This document shows positions 28,201 through 40,200 of a stretch of 64,000 nucleotides of DNA, piece after piece. Made by a program: the position numbers and the translations under genes. The notes beneath the pieces are model-generated. The model searched no databases. It was not told where the DNA came from and saw only the letters and a list, made by a program, of their open reading frames with translations. The DNA lies in contig SADC01000254.1 of NCBI GenBank assembly GCA_004194705.1, forward strand, positions 49,699 to 113,698, in the 5' to 3' direction. Origin of the DNA: Ditylenchus dipsaci. Its lineage: Eukaryota > Nematoda > Chromadorea > Rhabditida > Anguinidae. The stretch's first letter is position 1; every line of letters starts with the position of its first letter.

Positions 28201-31200
28201 CAGGTCGAAAGTCGAAAATTTCGACCGGTCGGGTCGAGTCAAAGGTCGAAAGTCGAAAATTTCGACCGGTCGGGTCGAGTCGAAGGTCGAAAGTCGAAAA
28301 TTTCGACCGGTCGAGTCGAAGGTCGAAATTTTCGACCAGTCGAGTCGAAGGTCAAAATTTTTGACCGGTCGAGTCAAAATTCGGACAAATGCACGTAACA
28401 GCACAACAATTTTATTGAAATTAATTATCGCTTTGTTTTGTTTTTTTCGCCTTCATCAAAGTTTCATCCACCAGATTAGCTTTGATGATGAGCAGGTTAG
28501 CTGCCGTTTGCTTTGCCAATCGAGATCTGAGTTCTTACTGAAATAGTGATTTTAAAGACAAATTAACTACGCTGAACATGAATCTGACGTGCAATCTAAC
28601 AGTTTTGCACATGAATGACCGACAACCTGGCGAAAATAAAACATTCTGGGCAAATCGGGCAAATCGCCCAAAAAGGTCAATTTGCCCTAAAAAGGTGCTG
28701 CAAAAAGACTTTTTTTTATGCTAAAATACTTTTTTGCTGCTAAAATGCTTTTTTTTTGATGAAAACGTTGTTTTGCTTCACGAGCCTTCTTCGCAGCATT
28801 TTTCACTAGAAATATCAATTATTATACATATTTTGCTGTCAATTTGTCCACAAAATTTTTATTATTTTTTCGGAACGAATAAACCATGATATTCAACCCG
28901 AAAATTGTGTGCTGAAAACAGTTTGTTGAGACAAAAATCCTGTTTTGACTCGTGCAGGTAAATTCGTGCAGGTTATGTAGTCCGAAAATTTATTCGTCGT
29001 GAGAACATATGCAATTGAAACAAAAATTTCCTTCGATGGAAGGTCGAAAGTCGAAATTTCGACCGGTCGGGTCGAGTCGAAGGTCAAAAGTCGAAATTTT
29101 CGACCGGTCGGGTCGAGTCGAAGGTCGAAAGTCGAAATTTTCGACCGGTCGGGTCGAGTCGAAGGTCGAAAGTCGAAAAATTTCGACTTTTCGACCTTAA
29201 AGGTCGAAATCGACCGGTCGAGTCGACAACCCTATAACTAACCAAAAACATAAAATGCTAAAAAAACAAAAAAAAATTGAATTCAAAATGTTTTTTAAAA
29301 CGAATTTGTCTGTATACGAAGATCTCGATTTGGTCTTTTGGCGTGTTTGACACGCCGTGACTCGCAGGATACTATCGGATAGTAAATTAATGATGTAGAT
29401 TTACAAAAAAAGGATTGAAACATACACGGAATTTTTTTGCACTAAATTTTTTATCACCGTGTTCAGCGTGAAATACTAGTTCTATTTGTAACATACGACC
29501 GTTGGGGTGTTAACAATAAATTATAGGCAAAATATTGTAGTTGTAGGAAATTTCATTACTGAAGCATTCATGTTGTCATTTCGCTTCGAAAGTATAGGAT
29601 TTAGTACATTGGACTTTCGATTTAGTGCACACCTTGGGGAAAATACTTTTTGTCCCAAATAATATTTTGCCGCAAACGTTGGGCAAAAAAGCATCGCCCT
29701 CTCTCATACTCTTTTCCAAAAACCCGGTTCCTAATTTTTTAAATTAAAAATTATGTGTTAAATTCTGTGTGGTTTTAAATCACTGATTTTAGCTCGTGCA
29801 AATTTGAAAAGGTGATGATAAAGATTCAACTCAAGGCGAATGACAGCGAAATATTCGAAGTGGAATGCAACGTAATCCGTCTCTCGTCCACGTTGAACGA
29901 CATTTTGAACATCAGAGGTAATACGTGGTATTGCTATTTTGTGTTATGAAAAACACCTTTTATGTTTTGTGAGTGGTGTCTTTACAGCAGTGAACCAAAA
30001 ATTATACTTGTGTTATTTTTCATATTGCAGATCTTAAACTGGATGCCGGAGGCTCTGACATGTTGAGCGAGCCGACTGAGCTGGACAAAGTCGATGGTCC
30101 GACGCTGGGAAAGGTGATCGAGTGGTGTAAGTATCACGTGAATGACCCGCTGCAAACTGTCAAGAATACGGAGATGGATGAGCCACGTACTGACGATATT
30201 CCGTATACAGTTTCCAGCTTAATTGTTAACACAGCTTTATATCATCGTTCACAGCGCTTGGGACGTCGAATTTCTCAAGGGTGACCAGGGTATGCTTTTC
30301 AAACTCATCCTGGTCAGTTGTTTTACGATTTTTGCATGAAGAAGTTAGCACGGTATAAGGAATCTTGTCGATTTTCCAGGCTGCTGATTATTTGGGAGTG
30401 CGCGGGTTGTTGGATTCGACATGCAAGACTGTAGCCAATATGATCAAGGGAAAGAAGCCAGAAGAGATACGCTACATGTTTAATATCGAAAACGACTTCA
30501 CTCCAGATGAGGAAGCCAAGGTTTGGATTTAGTTTTTGTCTGGTTTGTCTGAATAACTTTTTTTTAGATTCGTGCAGAGAATGGCTGGGTTGAAGATTAA
30601 GATATATGATGAAAGTCAACTAATTTTTGAAACTTTACTGTGGTTGTCCATTGGAATTTCGCTGTTTGGCGGGCAATAAATTGTTTTCAAATTTATGAGT
30701 TTGATTGTGTTGAAGGGTTAAACTTTCCTATTGTTCTACTTACGTGTTCTCTTGCAATAGATATGATTTTATCAAAGGACATTACTTTTGCAATTTCAGG
30801 TGCATTTTTCCGAAATTTGTTTATTTCTCCAGGAAGTCTTTTTCAGAGAACGTAGCCCGCAATTTTAGCTTTCTCAGAGTGTATGTGGGCTTAGATTTGT
30901 ATGCAGAAACTTGAACGACCAGCCTGTCACTCACAAGACTACCACTTTGTCAACGTTCGAATTTTCGCTTATTGCCACTCAAGAGCGTGTCATAGCTGTG
31001 TATAACTGTTTAATTCCTGGTCAATACTTGTGCAGAAATTCTTCGTGCTGCTTTTTTGCCTATCTTGTAGCTCGTGAATTTCTGCACAAGTATTGACCAG
31101 GAATTAAGCAGTTATACACAGCTATAACACGCTCTTGAGTGGCAATAAGCGAAAATTCGAACGTTGACAAAGTGGTAGTTTTGTGAGTGAGAGGATGTTT

Positions 31201-34200
31201 GTTCAAGTTTTTGCATACGAATCTAAGCCCACATACACTCATGAGAAAGCTAAGATTCCGGGCTACGTTCTCTGAAAAAGACTTCATGGAGAAATAAACG
31301 AATTTCGGAAAAATGCACCTGAAATTGCAAAGTAATGTCGTTTGATGAAACCCATTTAAAAATTAACATTGTGACTTTATATATAGAATATTTTTGCAAC
31401 CGTTAACAATTTTGTCCGTGTTGTTGACAACACTAATTCTCAACTCCTCCCCAAGTGGTTTCTCCTTTAAAACATATTCCAAAAACCGCCAAACATTGGC
31501 ACTTCTTTATGGCTCGTGCTCGTTTTCTAAGTCCAGATCGGACTTAGAAAATATTTCAACTTATCACCCCTGTGCGTGTTGTCCCCTTTTTCTGGACTTA
31601 GCCGATTTTTCTAGATTTTGGACTAGATTTTATTATTTTTTATTAAATATTTTCTCGTTATTCTCAAGTCTTTTTCTGGACTTAGAATAATTTTAGCTTA
31701 GGAACTTAACCCTTTTCTGCCTACGTGTATCAAAAAGTACATAAAATTTCGACTTCAATTTTGTGGTGTGCGAAGATCATATATAGGGGTAAATTATCAG
31801 TTTTTTTTTGTAAAAATGTGGTCAAAAACAGTGTTTGATCAGTGAAAACATGAGATTTTGACATTTTTTTGTTACCGAATAAAACCCTATCACCCCTCTT
31901 TTAAAATCGTTTTATTGGCCTGTGTTTTTGACCAACTTTCTGGAAAATATTCTCAGACAATTTACACTCAATTTATAGCCAATGAGATGAGCTACAAAAT
32001 GGGTGGTAACTTGCCTGTGAGCAATATTCAAAAAGCGGTTCGAAAACACAAAGCATGATTTTGAATTATAAGGGTTTGGTTCTCGCCACTTTTTCAACTT
32101 TTCCAAGCTGATTTTTTTGATTTGTAGCTCTGTATTTCAACTTTCAGACATGCCTTTCACAAATCTATAAATAATGTTTTTATTTTTTATAAAAGTAAAA
32201 ATGAACTAGTCGATATGGACCAAAAAAGTAATTTCATTTTCTTAAATGTTGTTAGTAGGGTTGTCGATGCATCGAAATTTTCGATTAATCGAATCGAATC
32301 GATAATCGAAATTTTCGATTAATCGAATCGATAATCGAAATTTTCAATGAATCGAATCGAAAAACCCGAAAATTTCGTGAAAAGGTATGAGTGGAACGGG
32401 TAAAATAGCTCCTAAAAATAGGTCACTTTCACCTACTCCTAACCACCTGGAATTTGTGCGACAAATCGGCGGTACTCGCTTAAATAAAAGAAGCACTTAG
32501 ATGTGTAATATACCAGAACAGAGGGCGTAAACAGGGCTATCTATTGCTCGCAAACTTGTATCTGAGTGATTTCAATTTACCAGAGCATTTTGGATTTTCT
32601 CATTACAAGCCAGTTTTCGAAAACCCTCTATTTTAATCATGAAATGGTCCTAGACATGCTTAGACATATGTAAAACACTCGTGTTTTACATATCATTTCG
32701 GACTTTGGCTTCCAAAAAATTACTTAAGACTTTTTTGGCTTTCAAAAATTACTTTAGGCTTGTGTTTTCTGGAAATTATTTCAGACTTTTCTTTTCAGCA
32801 ATCACTTCAGACTTTGGCTTTTCCATGTGTACACATTCTCCGTGTGATATAAAAGGCTACCTTAAGACTACAGAAGATTCCATTAATAATGGAATCGGAT
32901 CGATAATCGAAATTTTCGATTAATCGAATCGAATCGATAATCGAAATTTTCGATTAATCGAATCGAATCGATAATCGATAATCGAAATTTTTCGATTAAT
33001 GAGTGCGATTAATCGATTTCGATTAATCGAATCGACAACCCTAGTTGTTAGGAAGCCCTAAGTTTATATCAAAAAATGTACTTTCAATTTTTTATAATTG
33101 CTTTATTTTGGTTGTGAAAAATTCGATTGAAAAAATCGGTAAATTTTGACAAGTTTATAAGCATTTTAGTTCATACAGTCGACGCTCTCCATTGCGTCCC
33201 CCAAAAAGTTCGTTCCCACCTTGGGTCCACTTTTTTAGCTCAATTTTTGAAGTTTTTTTCACAACTGATTCGTCAGTCTGGTCGGAAATATCGCAAGGAT
33301 TCCGATTTTGCCGATCGTTTCTCGGAAACATGATAATTTTGTCATTTAGACCCGCAACGCTCTCCATTGCGTCGCCTTAAATCCCAAAAAGGTTCTATAG
33401 TATTCTATAGTAGTGCCGAGAAGACTAAGACCTACAGAACTCATTTTTCAGAATAGTTTTATAATGAAAAACGCTAAGATATAGGATTATTTTAAAATAT
33501 CTAAATTGTAATAAATTAAAAACATAAAAATTCAAATTGGATTTCATGGCATTCTGTTTTTACTAATCTTTTCCTAACAGTCTCAAGGAAAAAATTTACT
33601 CAAAAGAGAGCTGGGACAATAATCTAAATTTTGAGGGGTAACTTGGTTAACTTAAAAAGTATGTAAAAATACAATTAAAAATAAAATATAAAAATACAAA
33701 AAGACGGAGTACGATAAAACAAATTTTCTAAAAATTGTCAAAATCTCGAGATTTTTATTATCCTAACACATTTTGACCTCATTTTAATAATAAAACCAAA
33801 TTTTTTACCCTTAAAAATGACCATTTCAACTCAAGGAAAAAATTTGAATTTTTTCGAAAATTAATTCCGGCAGAAATGGGTTAAACTTATTAAGCCTTTT
33901 TAGTTTGTACTCGTAATCTAGTTACTTGTCTTCCCATTCGAGTACCAGTTTTGTAATAATCATATATTTTGTTTCTATGTACTCGTGCTTGTATTTATTT
34001 TTGGTTGTATTTTTTGGTTTAATTACCCAAATTTGAGGTTTGTGCTAATAAAGTTGGACGTTTTCACCTACCCCTGACCTCTACCCTAGTACATTACCCC
34101 TCCAGTGTCCTGTGCACTGAGGCCCTGTTGAAACAAACGGAGCAGGCTCGTCGTCGTCGGTATATTTCTCATCCCGGAGTGAGGTTCCAGGAGCTCCCTC

Positions 34201-37200
34201 TGGACGGTGTAATTCCCAGCAGGAAGGGTCCATCCTATTTGTGGACCATTGCCATTATCCGTGTGTGTACTAGGCCCAGAACCTTCACTCGTTCCACTGC
34301 GCACGTGTGCATTACAATAGGAGGGAGAGGAACCTCTATTGTTTACTAAAGTCACGAACGGCCTTTTTAGTGTTAAATAGAGAGTCGTTAAATCGAGAGG
34401 CTATTTACCGAGAATCACTCAAAAGACGTCAAATCGATAGTTTGGGTCGAATAGAACGAATCGGCTTGGTGCGAATCGGATCCCTGTCTTGAGCGAATAT
34501 CACTCCTTGGTTACACTCCTTGGTCGTGGTTGAAGTCGACGTGTGGTCAGTGACCACTGATCACACTCAATATTTCAGCTTTTTTCTTTTTTTTCAAACA
34601 GAAGTCGAATAAAATTGCTATAAAAGTGCTAAAAAGTCAATATAAAAGTCCAATTTACAAATCTATAGAGAATTTGCATTAGTAAAGTCTTTTTCCAGAA
34701 GGGACAGGATTGACCTAAAATCCGTTTTTCGTTAGTTTTAAAATTATTTAAATTGACGCCAAAACAGTTCTACTGTCTTTTTCCAACACGGGCAAGCAAA
34801 AAGAGCCACTATGCATTTTCGATCAAGAGTTTGCGCGGATTCATGTCGCATGTAAGTCTGTGCGTGCTCCCCCTTCCTTTTTCTCGTTTTCTGTGTACAC
34901 CTCTTTCTCTCTTTTCCAATATATCATAGTGGCATAGTATATCATAGTTTTTAAGCAAAGTGGTTCCTTATTTTGTCCATTTCCATTATAAAATAACTTA
35001 TCCGCTCACCTCCTAACAAACCTTTTTGCTCTACTGGTAGACCTACCCAGTACTCTTGCATGCCCATTCCCTTTCTTGGTATACCTAAAGCTGTTCCATG
35101 TCCAAAAAGTAGTTTTTCCGTCAACTTGCGCCTAAAAATTGCGCGGAACATTAAATTTTCCGCTGAACCTACATCGACCGCGACATCGACTATGTGGATG
35201 TCACCTCTACAGGAGCATCGAATTTTTCGAAAAGGAAATCATGAAAATTAAATTTAAAAAATGGTTAGGAATAACTAAACAAGATCTGGGGAACAAGTTT
35301 TGGTTCTACTGCAGAGCCCGTTGCCAAAAAGCAGCATGCTCCCCGCTGTTGAATGTCCCCCAATGAAAATATTTTTATCATAAAAACAACAGGGGGACCA
35401 AGCTGTTTTTGGCAACGGACTCTGCAGTAGAACCACAAGTTTTTACAAAAAAAGCGTTTCGGAAGTGACAAATCAGACATCGACTATGTCGATGTTACAC
35501 GACCTCAACATCGACCGCAACCAAGACCAAGACTAAGGAGTGTGACCAACATTTGTCTGAATAACTTTTTTTAGATTCGTGCAGAGAATGGCTGGGTTGA
35601 AGATTAAGATATATGATGAAAGTCAACTAATTTTTGAAACTTTACTGTGGTTGTCCATTGGAATTTCGCTGTTTGGCGGGCAATAAATTGTTTTCAAATT
35701 TATGAGTTTGATTGTGTTGAAGGGTTAAACTTTCCTATTGTTCTACTTACGTGTTCTCTTGCAATAGATATGATTTTATCAAAGGACATTACTTTTGCAA
35801 TTTCAGGTGCATTTTTCCGAAATTTGTTTATTTCTCCAGGAAGTCTTTTTCAGAGAACGTAGCCCGCAATTTTAGCTTTCTCAGAGTGTATGTGGCTTAG
35901 ATTTGTATGCAGAAACTTGAACGACCAGCCTGTCACTCACAAGACTACCACTTTGTCAACGTTCGAATTTTCGCTTATTGCCACTCAAGAGCGTGTCATA
36001 GCTGTGTATAACTGTTTAATTCCTGGTCAATACTTGTGCAGAAATTCTTCGTGCTGCTTTTTTGCCTATCTTGTAGCTCGTGAATTTCTGCACAAGTATT
36101 GACCAGGAATTAAGCAGTTATACACAGCTATAACACGCTCTTGAGTGGCAATAAGCGAAAATTCGAACGTTGACAAAGTGGTAGTTTTGTGAGTGAGAGG
36201 ATGTTTGTTCAAGTTTTTGCATACGAATCTAAGCCCACATACACTCATGAGAAAGCTAAGATTCCGGGCTACGTTCTCTGAAAAAGACTTCATGGAGAAA
36301 TAAACGAATTTCGGAAAAATGCACCTGAAATTGCAAAAGTAATGTCGTTTGATGAAACCCATTTAAAAATTAACATTGTGACTTTATATATAGAATATTT
36401 TTGCAACCGTTAACAATTTTGTCCGTGTTGTTGACAACACTAATTCTCAACTCCTCCCCCAAGTGGTTTCTCCTTTAAAACATATTCCAAAAACCGCCAA
36501 ACATTGGCACTTCTTTATGGCTCGTGCTCGTTTTCTAAGTCCAGATCGGACTTAGAAAATATCAACTTATCACCCCTGTGCGTGTTGTCCCCTTTTTCTG
36601 GACTTAGCCGATTTTCTAGATTTTGGACTAGATTTTATTATTTTTTATTAAATATTTTCTCGTTATTCTCAAGTCTTTTTCTGGACTTAGAATAATTTTA
36701 GCTTAGGAACTTAACCCTTTTTCTGCCTACGTGTATCAAAAAGTACATAAAATTTCGACTTCAATTTTGTGGTGTGCGAAGATCATATATAGGGGTAAAT
36801 TATCAGTTTTTTTTTGTAAAAATGTGGTCAAAAACAGTGTTTGATCAGTGAAAACATGAGATTTTGACATTTTTTGTTACCGAATAAACCCTATCACCCC
36901 TCTTTTAAAATCGTTTTATTGGCCTGTGTTTTTGACCAACTTTCTGGAAAATATTCTCAGACAATTTACACTCAATTTATAGCCAATGAGATGAGCTACA
37001 AAATGGGGTAACTTGCCTGTGAGCAATATTCAAAAAGCGGTTCGAAAACACAAAGCATGATTTTGAATTATAAGGGTTTGGTTCTCGCCACTTTTTCAAC
37101 TTTTCCAAGCTGATTTTTTTGATTTGTAGCTCTGTATTTCAACTTTCAGACATGCCTTTCACAAATCTATAAATAATTTTTTTTTTTATAAAAGTAAAAA

Positions 37201-40200
37201 TGAACTAGTCGATATGGACCAAAAAAAGTAATTTCATTTTCTTAAATGTTGTTAGTAGGGTTGTCGATGCATCGAAATTTTCGATTAATCGAATCGAATC
37301 GATAATCGAAATTTTCGATTAATCGAATCGATAATCGAAATTTTCAATGAATCGAATCGAAAAACCCGAAAATTTCGTGAAAAGGTATGAGTGGAACGGG
37401 TAAAATAGCTCCTAAAAATAGGTCACTTTCACCTACTCCTAACCACCTGGAATTTGTGCGACAAATCGCGGTACTCGCTTAAATAAAAGAAGCACTTAGA
37501 TGTGTAATATACCAGAACAGAGGGCGTAAACAGGGCTATCTATTGCTCGCAAACTTGTATCTGAGTGATTTCAATTTACCAGAGCATTTTGGATTTTCTC
37601 ATTACAAGCCAGTTTTCGAAAACCCTCTATTTTAATCATGAAATGGTCCTAGACATGCTTAGACATATGTAAAACACTCGTGTTTTACATATCATTTCGG
37701 ACTTTGGCTTCCAAAAAATTACTTAAGACTTTTTTGGCTTTCAAAAATTACTTTAGGCTTGTGTTTTCTGGAAATTATTTCAGACTTTTCTTTTCAGCAA
37801 TCACTTCAGACTTTGGCTTTTCCATGTGTACACATTCTCCGTGTGATATAAAAGGCTACCTTAAGACTACAGAAGATTCCATTAATAATGGAATCGGATC
37901 GATAATCGAAATTTTCGATTAATCGAATCGAATCGATAATCGAAATTTTCGATTAATCGAATCGAATCGATAATCGATAATCGAAATTTTTCGATTAATG
38001 AGTGCGATTAATCGATTTCGATTAATCGAATCGACAACCCTAGTTGTTAGGAAGCCCTAAGTTTAATATCAAAAAATGTACTTTCAATTTTTTATAATTG
38101 CTTTATTTTGGTTGTGAAAAATTCGATTGAAAAAATCGGTAAATTTTGACAAGTTTATAAGCATTTTAGTTCATACAGTCGACGCTCTCCATTGCGTCCC
38201 CCCAAAAAGTTCGTTCCCACCTTGGGTCCACTTTTTTAGCTCAATTTTTGAAGTTTTTTTCACAACTGATTCGTCAGTCTGGTCGGAAATATCGCAAGGA
38301 TTCCGATTTTGCCGATCGTTTCTCGGAAACATGATAATTTTGTCATTTAGACCCGCAACGCTCTCCATTGCGTCGCCTTAAATCCCAAAAGGTTCTATAG
38401 TATTCTATAGTAGTGCGAGAAGACTAAGACCTACAGAACTCATTTTTCAGAATAGTTTTATAATGAAAAACGCTAAGATATAGGATTATTTTAAAATATC
38501 TAAATTGTAATAAATTAAAAACATAAAAATTCAAATTGGATTTCATGGCATTCTGTTTTTACTAATCTTTTCCTAACAGTCTCAAGGAAAAAATTTACTC
38601 AAAAGAGAGCTGGGACAATAATCTAAATTTTGAGGGGTAACTTGGTTAACTTAAAAAGTATGTAAAAAATACAATTAAAATAAAATATAAAAATACAAAA
38701 GACGGAGTACGATAAAACAAATTTTCTAAAAATTGTCAAAATCTCGAGATTTTTATTATCCTAACACATTTTGACCTCATTTTAATAATAAAACCAAATT
38801 TTTTACCCTTAAAAATGACCATTTCAACTCAAGGAAAAAATTTGAATTTTTTCGAAAATTAATTCCGGCAGAAATGGGTTAAACTTATTAAGCCTTTTTA
38901 GTTTGTACTCGTAATCTAGTTACTTGTCTTCCCATTCGAGTACCAGTTTTGTAATAATCATATATTTTGTTTCTATGTACTCGTGCTTGTATTTATTTTT
39001 GGTTGTATTTTTGGTTTAATTACCCAAATTTGAGGTTTGTGCTAATAAAGTTGGACGTTTTCACCTACCCCTGACCTCTACCCTAGTACATTACCCCTCC
39101 AGTGTCCTGTGCACTGAGGCCCTGTTGAAACAAACGGAGCAGGCTCGTCGTCGTCGGTATATTTCTCATCCCGGAGTGAGGTTCCAGGAGCTCCCTCTGG
39201 ACGGTGTAATTCCCAGCAGGAAGGGTCCATCCTATTTGTGGACCATTGCCATTATCCGTGTGTGTACTAGGCCCAGAACCTTCACTCGTTCCACTGCGCA
39301 CGTGTGCATTACAATAGGAGGGAGAGGAACCTCTATTGTTTACTAAAGTCACGAACGGCCTTTTTAGTGTTAAATAGAGAGTCGTTAAATCGAGAGGCTA
39401 TTTACCGAGAATCACTCAAAAGACGTCAAATCGATAGTTTGGGTCGAATAGAACGAATCGGCTTGGTGCGAATCGGATCCCTGTCTTGAGCGAATATCAC
39501 TCCTTGGTTACACTCCTTGGTCGTGGTTGAAGTCGACGTGTGGTCAGTGACCACTGATCACACTCAATATTTCAGCTTTTTTCTTTTTTTTCAAACAGAA
39601 GTCGAATAAAATTGCTATAAAAGTGCTAAAAAGTCAATATAAAAGTCCAATTTACAAATCTATAGAGAATTTGCATTAGTAAAGTCTTTTTCCAGAAGGG
39701 ACAGGATTGACCTAAAATCCGTTTTTCGTTAGTTTTAAAATTATTTAAATTGACGCCAAAACAGTTCTACTGTCTTTTTCCAACACGGGCAAGCAAAAAG
39801 AGCCACTATGCATTTTCGATCAAGAGTTTGCGCGGATTCATGTCGCATGTAAGTCTGTGCGTGCTCCCCCTTCCTTTTTCTCGTTTTCTGTGTACACCTC
39901 TTTCTCTCTTTCCAATATATCATAGTGGCATAGTATATCATAGTTTTTAAGCAAAGTGGTTCCTTATTTTGTCCATTTCCATTATAAAATAACTTATCCG
40001 CTCACCTCCTAACAAACCTTTTTGCTCTACTGGTAGACCTACCCAGTACTCTTGCATGCCCATTCCCTTTCTTGGTATACCTAAAGCTGTTCCATGTCCA
40101 AAAAGTAGTTTTTCCGTCAACTTGCGCCTAAAAATTGCGCGGAACATTAAATTTTCCGCTGAACCTACATCGACCGCGACATCGACTATGTGGATGTCAC

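Larger units (their letters stand above)
30544..35551. repeat. 5.0-kb tandem duplication, copy 1
   Basis: The unit starts inside the last SKP1 intron (TTTGTCTGAATAAC) and ends in ...GACCAACA. It contains the SKP1 last exon, a long hairpin (about 30770-31345), a TAACCC-ended element with a nested hAT MITE, and most of a CATCGACC-word element. Comparison with copy 2 by eye shows many 1-3 nt indels, mostly in homopolymers, and no clear substitution. Confidence 0.9.

Noticed and set aside
28075..28404. Repetitive Arg/Ser-rich frames (STGRNFRPV...) on both strands
   Set aside because: Translation of the transposon's terminal array, not a gene.
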